A stretch of DNA of 39,271 nt, from the NCBI GenBank assembly GCA_934754855.1, contig CAKVJR010000001.1, forward strand, positions 1 to 39,271, given 5' to 3'. Below are positions 16,290 to 24,947 of the stretch, in pieces. Every line of letters starts with the position of its first letter. The first letter of the stretch is position 1. A program made the translations under genes and the position numbers. The notes under the pieces were generated by a model. The model worked only from the letters and a program-made list of their open reading frames with translations, was not told where the DNA came from and ran no database searches. The stretch is from an uncultured Candidatus Melainabacteria bacterium (GTDB lineage: Bacteria; Cyanobacteriota; Vampirovibrionia; Gastranaerophilales; Gastranaerophilaceae).

Positions 16290-17324
16290 ATGTTTTTCAA
16301 AAATAACAACACATTCAGAACGGTATTGTTCATATTGCTTGCACTGTTTGTAATTTGGGCGATTGTTCAAATCAAAGAAATTGCATTATTGTTTTTCGGA
16401 GCGTTTGTAATAGCCTGCTCGCTCAATCCGATTGTTGACAAATTGGAGCAAAAAATGCCTCGGGCATTGGCAACGACGATTGTTATAACACTTGCAACGG
16501 TTGTGTTGTTGGTAGTATTTTTGCCTGTGTTTTTTGTGGCGATAAAAGAGTTCAAAACATTATTTTCTCTTATTCCCGACGCTTTGCGTAATATTTCCGA
16601 TTGGGTCAATACGACGTCGGTTGCGGGATACAAATTGAACGATTTTATCTCGACGGACAATACAAACATCGACTCCGGTTCGGTTGCGTCAAATATTATT
16701 GATAAGTCTGTCAGCATCACAATGGGGATAATCGACGGAATGACGGTGCTTTTGTCCCTTGCAATGATTATTTTTTATCTTGTTTGGGAAAAACGGGAAA
16801 TCAACAAAAGCCTTTTGCTTTGGTTCCCTCCGAAGATGAAAGCCCGTGCGGCTGAAATTATCACGGCGATTGAAACCAAAGTCGGCGGATATGTTTTTGC
16901 TCAAGTCCTTTCGATGTCAACCGTCGCATTTTTCACGGTTTTGGGGCTTATGTTGTGCCATGTAAGATATGCGTTTTTGCTCGGCATAATTGCGGGCATT
17001 TTGGACATAATCCCGATTGTCGGTCCGACAATTGCTTTGATTTTAGGTTGTGCCTCGGCTGCGGCAAACGGCTGGATATGGATTTTGCCGACAATTGCGG
17101 TATATTTAATCGCTCAATGGGTGTCAAACCAACTCGTTCGCCCCGTTGTTTTCGGAAAATTTATGCAACTTCACCCGATTGTGGTTTTGTTCTCGTTCTT
17201 CGTTTGTGCAAAATGTTTGGGCGTATGGGGTGTAATTATTGCTCCTGCAATCGCCGCAACAATTATTACTCTTCTCGATGAACTTTACGTAAAAACAATT
17301 AATTCGGGAAAACAACCTCAATGA
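16290..17324 (+). CDS. AI-2E transporter (PerM/YtvI) family membrane protein
   Basis: A 344-residue polytopic membrane protein of the AI-2E/PerM family. Members include exporters of autoinducer-2 (TqsA), Na+/H+ antiporters and proteins of unknown substrate, so function is not settled by sequence. Family features are the N-terminal pair of helices, LSLAMIIFYLVWEKREINKSLLLWFPP, GYVFAQVLSMSTVAFFTVLGLMLCHVRYAFLLGIIAGILDIIPIVGPTIALIL, and the QWVSNQLVRPVVFGKFMQLHPIVVLFSF region. A ribosome-binding site AAAAGAGGG precedes the ATG. The stop overlaps the radical SAM gene start by 4 bases (ATGA), so the two are translationally coupled. Confidence 0.9.
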   Translation: MFFKNNNTFRTVLFILLALFVIWAIVQIKEIALLFFGAFVIACSLNPIVDKLEQKMPRALATTIVITLATVVLLVVFLPVFFVAIKEFKTLFSLIPDALRNISDWVNTTSVAGYKLNDFISTDNTNIDSGSVASNIIDKSVSITMGIIDGMTVLLSLAMIIFYLVWEKREINKSLLLWFPPKMKARAAEIITAIETKVGGYVFAQVLSMSTVAFFTVLGLMLCHVRYAFLLGIIAGILDIIPIVGPTIALILGCASAAANGWIWILPTIAVYLIAQWVSNQLVRPVVFGKFMQLHPIVVLFSFFVCAKCLGVWGVIIAPAIAATIITLLDELYVKTINSGKQPQ

Positions 17325-18916
17325 GCGAAGTATTTTTGTACGACAAAAAACCTTTCTCAAGCGACAATTTGAACGTTTGGATTGCCTTTCCCGCTGTTTC
17401 AAATCTCGGAATGTCCGCTCTCGGTTTTTTGACGGTTTTCGAGATGATGGAAAAAGACGAAAACATCAACGCTGAAAGGATTTTCACCGATACAACGACA
17501 ACACAAATTGATGCAAGAAAAGTGGATTTGCTCGGATTTTCTTTTTCGTTTGAACTCGATTTTCTCGGTATTTTCAAAATTTTGGATAAATTTCATATCC
17601 CTCTAAACTCTAAGGACAGAGATGAAAATTGCCCGTTAATATATGCCGGCGGTCCAGTTGTGAGTTCAAATCCCGAACCGTTTGCTCAAATTTTTGACTT
17701 TATAGAACTTGGCGATGCCGAAAATAAATCAAAAGAAATAACCGACGCAATTCGCCTGAACAGAGATAAATCCCGCAAAGAAGTTCTTGAAATTTTATCG
17801 AAAATCGACGGCGTTTACATTCCCTCTTTAACAAAATTTGACCCCGAAAAAGGCATGTTGACTTTGGACGGAAAACCTTATACCGTAAGAAAATCTACCG
17901 ATTCCCTCTGCGGAATTTGCGTAACAACACCGATTTTGACCGAAAATTCATTTTTTAAAAATACTTTTATCATCGAAGTCGCTCGTGGCTGCCCCCAAAG
18001 ATGCGGTTTCTGCAATACTTCTTTCCTGAACAGCCCGTATCGGACTTGTGACAAAAATTTGATAATTTCAAAAATCGAAAATGCCCTTAATTATACCCAC
18101 AAAATAGCATTTTTAGGTGCCGCCGTTGGGGCTCACCCCGATATCGACGAACTCTGCGATTATGTTTATAAAAAAGCAGACGAAATACCCGACCTCGAAC
18201 TGTCCGTTTCTTCTTTGCGTGCTGACGGTGTTTCTGACAGCGTTGCAAGAACCTTGGTTAAGTGCGGTCAAAAACATGCTACTCTTGCTCTTGAAGCAGG
18301 CTCTGACAGTCTTAGACGGGTTGTTAATAAAAATATCACAAACGATTTGTTCAAAAAAACAGTTACAAAATTGCGTCAAACAGGCTTTAAAGGTGTCAAA
18401 ATCTACGGAATGATAGGACTTCCGACAGAAACACAAGAGGATATCCAAGCCCTCGTCGATTTCGCCCGTGAATTGAAATCCGAAAATAAAGGGTTTGAAA
18501 TTTCCTTCGGTTTCTCGTCCTTTATTCCGAAATCCCACACTCCGTTTCAATTTATGGAAAAAGAAAATACAAAATCTCTAGAGAAAAAATTTGAATTTCT
18601 CCAAAAAGAAATGCGAAAAATCGGCGTAAAAATCTCAATTTCTCCCGTAAAATGGGACTACGTTCAAGCCCTGCTCTCACGTGGCGGTAGAGAATTGTTC
18701 GATTTTATCGTCGAAGTTTACAACAATGGTGGTAATATCGGGGCTTTTAAATCCGTGATAAAAGATTTTACCAAAAAAGGAATTATTCCCGACTTCGACT
18801 CAATCGCTTGCTCAAAAAGAGATTTTGATACGATTAATCCTTGGGATTTTATTCTTCAAAAAAATCCAAAAGAGCAGATTGTTAAGGAATGTAAACTGTT
18901 ATTAGCCCGTCGATAG
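17321..18916 (+). CDS. Radical SAM protein with N-terminal B12-binding-like domain
   Basis: A 531-residue radical SAM enzyme. The cluster-binding motif CPQRCGFC has cysteines at about 224, 228 and 231, preceded by IIEVARG. The N-terminal 200 residues resemble the cobalamin-binding domain common in this class (IFTDTTTTQIDARKVDLLGFSFSF, IYAGGPVVSSNPEPFAQIFDFIELGDAE). Downstream segments LEAGSDSLRRVVNK, YGMIGLPTETQEDI and SFSSFIPKSHTPFQF are typical of methylthiotransferase-like and uncharacterised B12-radical SAM proteins of the TIGR03960 type. The reaction is unknown. Its start overlaps the AI-2E family gene by 4 bases, an unexplained but tight pairing. Confidence 0.88.
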   Translation: MSEVFLYDKKPFSSDNLNVWIAFPAVSNLGMSALGFLTVFEMMEKDENINAERIFTDTTTTQIDARKVDLLGFSFSFELDFLGIFKILDKFHIPLNSKDRDENCPLIYAGGPVVSSNPEPFAQIFDFIELGDAENKSKEITDAIRLNRDKSRKEVLEILSKIDGVYIPSLTKFDPEKGMLTLDGKPYTVRKSTDSLCGICVTTPILTENSFFKNTFIIEVARGCPQRCGFCNTSFLNSPYRTCDKNLIISKIENALNYTHKIAFLGAAVGAHPDIDELCDYVYKKADEIPDLELSVSSLRADGVSDSVARTLVKCGQKHATLALEAGSDSLRRVVNKNITNDLFKKTVTKLRQTGFKGVKIYGMIGLPTETQEDIQALVDFARELKSENKGFEISFGFSSFIPKSHTPFQFMEKENTKSLEKKFEFLQKEMRKIGVKISISPVKWDYVQALLSRGGRELFDFIVEVYNNGGNIGAFKSVIKDFTKKGIIPDFDSIACSKRDFDTINPWDFILQKNPKEQIVKECKLLLARR

Positions 18917-18956
18917 TGCCTTTTTGAAACAATTGTATAAATTACACTTAAAACGC

Positions 18957-18985
18957 TTGACTTTTTTTATAAAATATCATATATT
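18957..18985 (+). promoter_or_regulatory. Strong sigma-70-type promoter for a short transcript
   Basis: TTGACT (18957-18962), a 17-base spacer and TATATT (18980-18985) make one of the best promoter matches in the window. The predicted start is about 18991-18993. No normal-sized gene follows before the terminator at 19117-19145. Confidence 0.75.
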
Positions 18986-18991
18986 GTTGGT

Positions 18992-19145
18992 ATGGATTTA
19001 AGTGTAGTTTCCAACTCGCATAAATCTGAAACACAAATAACAGTCATAACCAACATTACAATCCCGAACACACACAAACTCCTAAATACATAAACACAAA
19101 ATGAAACCATTAGGATGCAGCCACACTGAGTGGCATTTTTTTTGC
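18992..19145 (+). ncRNA. Candidate small RNA of about 150 nt
   Basis: The stretch runs from a strong promoter to a rho-independent terminator and holds no recognised gene. The 5' end can form a weak stem (TGGA with TCCA, about 18993-19013). A central region of about 85 bases (19020-19105) has only four or five G's and is A/C-rich, so it is probably unpaired. It includes an anti-Shine-Dalgarno-like ACTCCT at 19078-19083. This resembles the layout of the cyanobacterial sRNA Yfr1 (unpaired ACUCCU-containing core between stem-loops), but the rest of the Yfr1 core is not matched. A 33-codon frame begins at the predicted start itself (ATG 18992, stop about 19093), so a leaderless small protein is the alternative. 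Confidence 0.5.
19117..19145 (+). terminator. Terminator of the candidate small RNA
   Basis: GCCAC (19120-19124), a five-base loop and GTGGC (19130-19134) are followed by A and a run of at least eight T's. Confidence 0.85.
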
Positions 19146-19152
19146 CTTGTTT

Positions 19153-19182
19153 TTGAAATTTCGCTAAATTTCACGATATAAT
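19153..19182 (+). promoter_or_regulatory. Promoter of the pilin-like gene with embedded inverted repeat
   Basis: TTGAAA (19153-19158), an 18-base spacer and TATAAT (19177-19182) form a good promoter. A perfect inverted repeat GAAATTT-CGCT-AAATTTC (19155-19172) fills the spacer, a position suited to a repressor. A second palindrome GTGTAT-AAA-ATACAC (19219-19233) lies in the leader. Confidence 0.6.
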
Positions 19183-19313
19183 TGCTTATTCGTGAACTGA
19201 AACCCTTATATCTTAAGAGTGTATAAAATACACCAAATAACTCTGCTGTTTTTCGAGATAACTTTACAAAAATTAAAATATGTTTATTGTTTCAAATGTG
19301 CTTTAATAAAGTT

Positions 19314-20015
19314 ATGAAAAAGTTTAAGGCAAACGGATTTACTTTGGCTGAGATTTTGATTGCATTGATTGTAATCGGGATTGTTGCTGCAATGGTTATA
19401 CCGAGTGTTGTTTCTGTTGTTCAAAAGAGGGATTTGGAGGGCAGATTTGCGAAGGCAAATTCTGTTTTGAAGCAGACTGTTGCGAGGGCAGAGGCGACAG
19501 AAGGAAATTTCACGAATTGGGAGTGGATTTCGAGCGATAAGATATTTTTCGAGTATTTTACGCCATATTTGTCGGTTGTAAAAATTTGTAAACCCAATGA
19601 AGATGGTTGCGGAGAGGACATTGATTATAAAATGCTGAACGGCTCGATTGCGGCTGTTGGGGCATTTCCGACGACGGTCACGAGATTTATTACAAATGAC
19701 GGTGCAAAGTGGCTTATCGGGGTAAATTCGGGCTGCGTATCGAAGAGGGAATATTGTGCGTTGGTTCGGGTTGATGTAAACGGAGATGCTCCGCCGAATG
19801 TTTACGGGCGGGATTTGTTCACGTTTTTTATGCTTCCATATACGAATGAGGTCAAACCCGAGGGGTTGTATGAGTTTCCGCTTCCTTATGATGATGAAAA
19901 AGGCTGGATTGCTTATGAACATCAGGAAATTGAAAACGATTGCAATCCCGAGTCGGGCGGTGGAACTCTTTGCGGGGCGAAGATTATTGCAGACGGTTTT
20001 AAGATGAATTATTAA
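19314..20015 (+). CDS. Type IV pilin-like protein (prepilin N-terminus)
   Basis: A 233-residue protein with a class III signal. MKKFKANG is followed by FTLAEILIALIVIGIVAAMVIPSV. The cut falls after Gly8, Phe becomes residue +1 and Glu5 of the mature protein is present, as prepilin peptidase requires. The hydrophobic helix would anchor it in the inner membrane and pack into a pilus or type II secretion pseudopilus. The C-terminal head has several cysteines (CKPNEDGCGED, CVSKREYC, CNPESGGGTLC) that could form disulfides. The ATG at 19314 is chosen over one at 19287 because it gives the canonical short leader. No clear ribosome-binding site is seen. It is a single gene with its own promoter. PilT at 9635 could act on such fibres. 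Confidence 0.88.
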   Translation: MKKFKANGFTLAEILIALIVIGIVAAMVIPSVVSVVQKRDLEGRFAKANSVLKQTVARAEATEGNFTNWEWISSDKIFFEYFTPYLSVVKICKPNEDGCGEDIDYKMLNGSIAAVGAFPTTVTRFITNDGAKWLIGVNSGCVSKREYCALVRVDVNGDAPPNVYGRDLFTFFMLPYTNEVKPEGLYEFPLPYDDEKGWIAYEHQEIENDCNPESGGGTLCGAKIIADGFKMNY

Positions 20016-20081
20016 CCTGTTTGCAAAAAGAGCGTTTCTCATGTAATATGTATATGTTGTGAAATTTGATGGAGTCTTATT

Positions 20082-20636
20082 ATGGCACAAGTAACAGAAA
20101 AATATGTTTACGGCAAAACAAAATTATCGGAAGAAGAATTAAATAAAGCAAGCAAGATTATTCTTGATTTGCAGGCTGAAAATGCCGAGTTAATCGAACA
20201 GGGTTTCGGACCTTTTTTGGCAGCGGTTTATGATGATAAAGGCAATTTGATTGCGAAGATGCCGAATACGGTTGCGAAAGAAAATTGCTGTCTTTGGCAT
20301 GCTGAAGTTAATACGATTAAAAAGGCTTGCGAAAATTTAAAGACATACGATTTGGCACCTTATAATTTGTCGCTATATGTAACGGCAGAACCCTGCATTA
20401 TGTGCTGCGGTGCAATTATGTGGTCAGGTATTCAAAGAGTCTTTTACGGCGTAAATTCTGCCGATGTTGAAAGAATTACAGGCTTTGACGAAGGATTCAA
20501 ACCTAATTGGATTGAAGAATTTGCAAACAGAAATATTGAAGTTTACGGCGAAATTGAAGCGGAAGCAGGAAGAAAAGTTCTTGAAAAATACGTTTCAAGC
20601 GGAAAAGAAATTTACAAACCATCAGGTGACAGATAG
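20082..20636 (+). CDS. Nucleobase/nucleoside deaminase (guanine deaminase-like)
   Basis: A 184-residue zinc-dependent deaminase of the cytidine-deaminase fold. The zinc site is His73 with catalytic Glu75 (WHAEVNTIKKACE) and Cys105/Cys108 (AEPCIMCCGAIMW). The 'GFGPFLAAVY...NTV' strand and the C-terminal extension with GFDEGF resemble guanine deaminase and related purine deaminases more than the tRNA adenosine deaminase TadA, which is usually shorter. TadA remains an alternative. The likely role is purine salvage or nitrogen recovery in the cytoplasm. The stop and the next gene's GTG start share a base (TAGTG), so the two genes are coupled. Confidence 0.85.
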   Translation: MAQVTEKYVYGKTKLSEEELNKASKIILDLQAENAELIEQGFGPFLAAVYDDKGNLIAKMPNTVAKENCCLWHAEVNTIKKACENLKTYDLAPYNLSLYVTAEPCIMCCGAIMWSGIQRVFYGVNSADVERITGFDEGFKPNWIEEFANRNIEVYGEIEAEAGRKVLEKYVSSGKEIYKPSGDR

Positions 20637-21298
20637 TGAAATATTCTTGTAACGAATGCGGAAGAGAATACAGAAAACGTCCGAATTTTTGCGATTGCGG
20701 TAACGATTCGTTTACCGAAATTCGAGAAGAGTCGGATATTATTGATGAGCAACAATCAAGACCATATACGGGTCGAGTTGCAAAATCGCACTCTCATTCT
20801 CACTCTCATCAACATGTTAAGGTTAAAAAAGAAGAACCTGTTATTGTTGAAGAGGAAAAGACGAGTCCTGTGACGGTTTTGTTGTTTGTTTTATTGGTTG
20901 CATTGCTGGCGTTTTTGGTGCCGAGATTTCTTCAACAAAAAGTTAACGATACAAATGATACGGACGCAGAATATCTTGACCGTATTATGAATACGATAAT
21001 GGGTGATTTTAACCCTGCGGGAATTACCAAATCGGGCGAATGTATTGTTCGATTTGAGGTAAACGAAGCAGGTTGGGTAAGCAAGCGTGAATTTACACGC
21101 AAAGCAAGCGTTCCCGCTATTAACGCAAAAGTCGGATATGCATTGAAAAAAGCGACAATTCTTGAAAAACCGCCGAAAAAATACACAGATGTTCCTTTGA
21201 GATTGCAAGTGTCTTGTACTGCAAGCCAAGAGATGGCTGAGTGTATGAGCGGAATAAAGATTGATGAAACTCCGACTTTGCCTCAAAACAAGAATTAA
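20636..21298 (+). CDS. Zinc-ribbon, His-rich, single-pass membrane protein with TonB-like C-terminus
   Basis: A 220-residue protein with an unusual domain order. Residues 5-22 hold cysteines C5, C8, C19 and C21 in a zinc-ribbon-like pattern (CNECG...CDCG). Residues 51-60 are His/Ser-rich (SHSHSHSHQH), a possible metal-binding run. Residues 79-97 form one transmembrane helix. The periplasmic region (about 110-195) resembles a TonB C-terminal domain (ECIVRFEVNEAGWVSKREFTR...INAKVGYALKKATILEKPPKKYTDVPLRLQVSC). TonB links inner-membrane energy to outer-membrane transporters, but no ExbB/ExbD is present here. The start is GTG overlapping the deaminase stop. Function is unknown; metal sensing coupled to an envelope role is a guess. 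Confidence 0.75.
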   Translation: MKYSCNECGREYRKRPNFCDCGNDSFTEIREESDIIDEQQSRPYTGRVAKSHSHSHSHQHVKVKKEEPVIVEEEKTSPVTVLLFVLLVALLAFLVPRFLQQKVNDTNDTDAEYLDRIMNTIMGDFNPAGITKSGECIVRFEVNEAGWVSKREFTRKASVPAINAKVGYALKKATILEKPPKKYTDVPLRLQVSCTASQEMAECMSGIKIDETPTLPQNKN

Positions 21299-21365
21299 TT
21301 TCGGTTAAAATTTGTTGCTAAATCAATAGATACGAAGTGTTAAGTTCTGTCATTTTTTAGCCTTT

Positions 21366-21395
21366 TTGAAAATTTTATATTAAAATATTTAATAT
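21366..21395 (+). promoter_or_regulatory. Probable gyrB promoter
   Basis: TTGAAA (21366-21371) and TAATAT (21390-21395), separated by 18 bases, lie 30 bases before the gyrB ATG at 21425. The AT-rich region around it is typical of supercoiling-sensitive gyrase promoters. That control is inference. Confidence 0.5.
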
Positions 21396-21424
21396 AGGAT
21401 ATAACACCATTGGGGATATAAAAC

Positions 21425-23866
21425 ATGACAGAACAGAACTCTTATGATGCAAGTAATATTAGGGTATTGGAAGGTTTAGAGGCAGTAAGAATGCGTCCCG
21501 GTATGTATATCGGTTCAACCAGCCAAAGAGGTTTGCATCATTGTATATATGAAATTGTTGATAACTCAATCGATGAGTCGCTTGCGGGTTATTGTAAAGT
21601 TATCAAAGTTACGATTAACAAGGACGAAAGCGTAACCGTTGAAGATGACGGACGTGGTATTCCTGTTGATATTAAGCCCGAAACGGGTAAATCAGCACTC
21701 GAAATTGTCCACACCGTACTTCACGCAGGCGGAAAATTCGGGGACGGCGGCTACAAGGTATCAGGTGGTCTTCACGGCGTTGGTGCATCAGTTGTAAATG
21801 CACTTTCCGAAAAAATGGTCGTCGAAGTTTCAAGAAACGGATTTGTTCACAGACAAGAATATTTGAGAGGGGAACCTGTTTCTCCCGTTGAAAAAATCAG
21901 AGAAACAGACAAAACAGGTACGAAGTCAACTTTCTGGCCTGACCCTGAAATCTTTACGGAAACAACTGAGTTTGACCGTGACGTAATCGCAAACAGACTT
22001 CGTGAAATGGCATTTTTGAACAAAGGTTTGAAAATTATTTTCAAAGATGAAAAAAATGAAAAAGCTGAAGAACAAGTTTTTCACTACGAAGGCGGTATCG
22101 GAAGTTACGTTGAATTTTTGAACAAAAACAAAGAAGTTATGTTTGAAAAACCCGTTTACATTGACAAAACCGTTGACGGAATTAACGTTGAAGTTGCTTT
22201 GCAATACACAGATGCTTACGCTGAGTCGGTTTTGAGTTTTGCAAACAACATCAATACTCACTTCGGCGGAACGCACTTAACAGGTTTCAGAAACGCATTA
22301 ACTCGTGTATTGAACGATTATGCGAGAAAAAATAACATTTTGAAAGACAACGAACAAAACCTTTCGGGCGACGATGTTCGTGAAGGTTTGACGGCGATTG
22401 TCAGCGTTAAGTTGGGCAACCCTGAATTTGAAGGTCAAACAAAGGAAAAATTGGGTAACGCAGAAGTTACACCGATTGTAAACGATGTTGTCCGTGAAAA
22501 ATTTATGGAATGGCTCGAATTTAACCCGAAATTCGGTAAAATGATTATCGAAAAAACTTTGCAGGCTCAAAGAGCAAGAGAAGCGGCAAGAAAGGCAAGA
22601 GAACTTACGAGAAGAAAATCAGTTCTCGAAAATTCTACTCTCCCCGGAAAACTTGCGGATTGTTCAAGCCGAGAGGCTGAAAAATGTGAATTGTTCATCG
22701 TTGAGGGTGATTCTGCGGGCGGTTCAGCTAAACAAGGCAGAAACAGAATGTTCCAAGCAATTTTGCCTTTGAGAGGTAAAATTTTGAACGTTGAACGTGC
22801 AAGGTTGGACAAAATTTACGGCAATAACGAAATTCAATCGTTAATTCAAGCAATCGGCGTAAACATCAGCCGAAACGAAAACGATGTCGATATTGAAAAA
22901 TTAAGATATCACAAAATTATTTTCATGACCGATGCTGATGTTGACGGTGCTCACATCAGAACATTGCTTTTGACGTTCTTCTTCAGATACGCAAGACCGC
23001 TTATCGAAAACGGTTACGTCTATATCGCTCAACCGCCGTTGTATAAAATTACAATCGGCAAAACGTCAGAATACCTTTATGACGACAGAGCATTGGACAA
23101 AATGATGAGAGAACGTGGCGTAAAAGGCTTGACACTTTCAAACCGTTCAAAAACAAGAAGTTTCTCTGAAAACGAATTGGTAACATTGCTTGGTGATATG
23201 TCAGGTTACTACAATTCTTTCCACAGCCCCGTAATGGCTGAAATTCCGGCAGTTATGGTCAGAGGTTTAATCCGTTCGGGTATTGAGGTTGAAGATTTTG
23301 ATAATCCCGAAAAAATGCAGGAAATCAATGCATACTTGCAACACTACCTCATCGACCACGCAGAAAATTACGGTATTACCGAAGCGAAAGATTATAAATC
23401 ATTGCTTAAAGAAACGGCTGACGGCAAGATGATTATTAAGTTGGATAAGGGCGAAGGCGATGCGGTCAGCATTACTCCGACTTTGATTAAGTCAAATGAA
23501 TATCAAAAAATTAAAAAATCATATCCTGAAATCAGAAGTTTCCTCATCGAAGAAGAAAAAGAACTTTATTTGGAAACAGAAAATGAAGAACTCGTAATCA
23601 AGTCGTTCGGCGAGTTGCAAAAAATCATCAACGAACGTGGTCAAAAGGGTATGACACTTCAAAGATTTAAAGGTCTTGGTGAAATGATGCCTCAACAACT
23701 TTGGGAAACAACAATGGATCCGACGACGAGAACCTTGCTCAAGGTAAATCTTGAAGATGCACAACTTTGCGACGAATTGTTTGATATCCTCATGGGCGAC
23801 AAGGTAGAACCAAGACGTGATTTTATCGAAGCCCATGCGGTTTACGCAACTAATATTGATACTTAG
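21425..23866 (+). CDS. gyrB: DNA gyrase subunit B
   Basis: This 813-residue ATPase subunit works with GyrA (28545-31097) to introduce negative supercoils. The GHKL ATPase domain shows EIVDNSIDESLAG, EDDGRGIPVD and GGLHGVGASVVNAL. The TOPRIM domain shows EGDSAGGSAKQGR and TDADVDGAHIRTLLLTFFFR. The protein is about 160-170 residues longer than the Gram-positive form. The extra part lies between YKITIGK and the C-terminal QRFKGLGEMMPQQLWETTMDP, the position of the insertion found in many Gram-negative GyrB proteins. It begins a six-gene string continuing to lptA. Confidence 0.97.
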   Translation: MTEQNSYDASNIRVLEGLEAVRMRPGMYIGSTSQRGLHHCIYEIVDNSIDESLAGYCKVIKVTINKDESVTVEDDGRGIPVDIKPETGKSALEIVHTVLHAGGKFGDGGYKVSGGLHGVGASVVNALSEKMVVEVSRNGFVHRQEYLRGEPVSPVEKIRETDKTGTKSTFWPDPEIFTETTEFDRDVIANRLREMAFLNKGLKIIFKDEKNEKAEEQVFHYEGGIGSYVEFLNKNKEVMFEKPVYIDKTVDGINVEVALQYTDAYAESVLSFANNINTHFGGTHLTGFRNALTRVLNDYARKNNILKDNEQNLSGDDVREGLTAIVSVKLGNPEFEGQTKEKLGNAEVTPIVNDVVREKFMEWLEFNPKFGKMIIEKTLQAQRAREAARKARELTRRKSVLENSTLPGKLADCSSREAEKCELFIVEGDSAGGSAKQGRNRMFQAILPLRGKILNVERARLDKIYGNNEIQSLIQAIGVNISRNENDVDIEKLRYHKIIFMTDADVDGAHIRTLLLTFFFRYARPLIENGYVYIAQPPLYKITIGKTSEYLYDDRALDKMMRERGVKGLTLSNRSKTRSFSENELVTLLGDMSGYYNSFHSPVMAEIPAVMVRGLIRSGIEVEDFDNPEKMQEINAYLQHYLIDHAENYGITEAKDYKSLLKETADGKMIIKLDKGEGDAVSITPTLIKSNEYQKIKKSYPEIRSFLIEEEKELYLETENEELVIKSFGELQKIINERGQKGMTLQRFKGLGEMMPQQLWETTMDPTTRTLLKVNLEDAQLCDELFDILMGDKVEPRRDFIEAHAVYATNIDT

Positions 23867-23888
23867 TGTTAAATTGAGGACAAAATAG

Positions 23889-24947
23889 TTGAGTGCTTTT
23901 AAGATATTTAAAAAGACTGCAACAAAAATCGTACTGCTCGTAATCATTGTGATTACGGCAGTTTCGGTTTTTTTGTTCCCGAATTGGTACGAAAAACAGT
24001 ACAAAAAGATTTGGGGATATTATTATGTCTATAAGGGCGATAAGGCTTATCGTGCGGCAAAATATCAGAAAGCGGTCGATTTTTACGTTAAGGCACTCAA
24101 ATATTACCCCGAACATTCAAAAGCGAGATGTAACCTCGGTCATTTGTACGTAGTTTTTGAAAATTATTACGCAGCGGCGGATTCTTACGATGAGGCATTG
24201 CAATATGACCCGAATTATATGTCTTGCCGAATGGATTACGGAATTATTTTGTCGGAGCAATTGGCGGATTACGACAGGGCTGTTCAACAATATACCAAAG
24301 TTATTGATTCAAAACCTTTTATGCTTTATATTCCGTTTATTTATAACAATTTAAAAAGCGTAAAAGTCAACCGTGGCTTGGCTTATTACAATATGGGCGT
24401 TGCATATCGAAGCAAGTCGATATTTTTGGGCGAACATACCATTGCGTCAAATCAGTATTTGAAAAAAGCAAAAGAGTCTTATAAAGATGCGAAAAAACTT
24501 TTGCCGAAAGATTACGACACACACTATAATTCCGCTTTGACAAACCAACTTTTGGGAAATGTTAAAGAGGCGGGACTTGAGTATTGTCAGGCGATACAGT
24601 TAAGACCGTACAATTTTGAGGCTCATTACAATTATGCACTTTTGTTAAGGTCGCTGAAATTTTATAAAGAATCAATGTCTGAACTCGAAAAAGCGGGCAT
24701 GCTTGCAGATAACGAGGCTGATTCCGCACAATTGAAGTATATTTACGAGGTTTTGGGCGACGTCAGACAACGACTCGTTAATGCAGGCGAGATTGAGTTT
24801 TTGAACTCAAGAGTTGATGAGTCGGGCATGGACAGTTCAGAACTTGCATATCGTGACGGAAAAGTTATACTAAAAGAAGATTCGGATAAACTTTTGACTA
24901 AAAGATTGAAATTTTGTCCAAAAAAAGAATATTTTGAGGGTTTATAA
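23889..24947 (+). CDS. Membrane-anchored TPR protein
   Basis: A 352-residue protein. One N-terminal transmembrane helix (KIVLLVIIVITAVSVFLF, about 10-27) is followed by tetratricopeptide repeats. Examples are AYRAAKYQKAVDFYVKALKYYPEHSKARCNLGHLY, YYAAADSYDEALQYDPNYMSCRMDYG, YDRAVQQYTKVIDSKP and VKEAGLEYCQAIQLRPYNFEAHYNYALLLRS. TPRs mediate protein-protein contacts, so this is probably a scaffold in the envelope. The start is TTG with a GAGGAC ribosome-binding site (about 23876-23881) seven bases upstream. It begins 22 bases after gyrB and abuts the GGDEF gene. The partner is unknown. Confidence 0.85.
   Translation: MSAFKIFKKTATKIVLLVIIVITAVSVFLFPNWYEKQYKKIWGYYYVYKGDKAYRAAKYQKAVDFYVKALKYYPEHSKARCNLGHLYVVFENYYAAADSYDEALQYDPNYMSCRMDYGIILSEQLADYDRAVQQYTKVIDSKPFMLYIPFIYNNLKSVKVNRGLAYYNMGVAYRSKSIFLGEHTIASNQYLKKAKESYKDAKKLLPKDYDTHYNSALTNQLLGNVKEAGLEYCQAIQLRPYNFEAHYNYALLLRSLKFYKESMSELEKAGMLADNEADSAQLKYIYEVLGDVRQRLVNAGEIEFLNSRVDESGMDSSELAYRDGKVILKEDSDKLLTKRLKFCPKKEYFEGL

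Noticed and set aside
17321..18916. Assigning the radical SAM protein to RimO/MiaB
   Set aside because: The N-terminal domain lacks the three MTTase cysteines and there is no TRAM domain at the C-terminus, so a B12-binding-like class fits better.
18992..19145. Calling the candidate RNA Yfr1
   Set aside because: Only ACTCCT is shared with the Yfr1 core; the following bases differ and the RNA is about twice as long.
19284..20090. A 268-residue open frame on the minus strand over the pilin-like gene
   Set aside because: It is antisense to a clear prepilin gene, is rich in Arg/Asn/Ile without domain features, and has no ribosome-binding site. It looks like a shadow frame.
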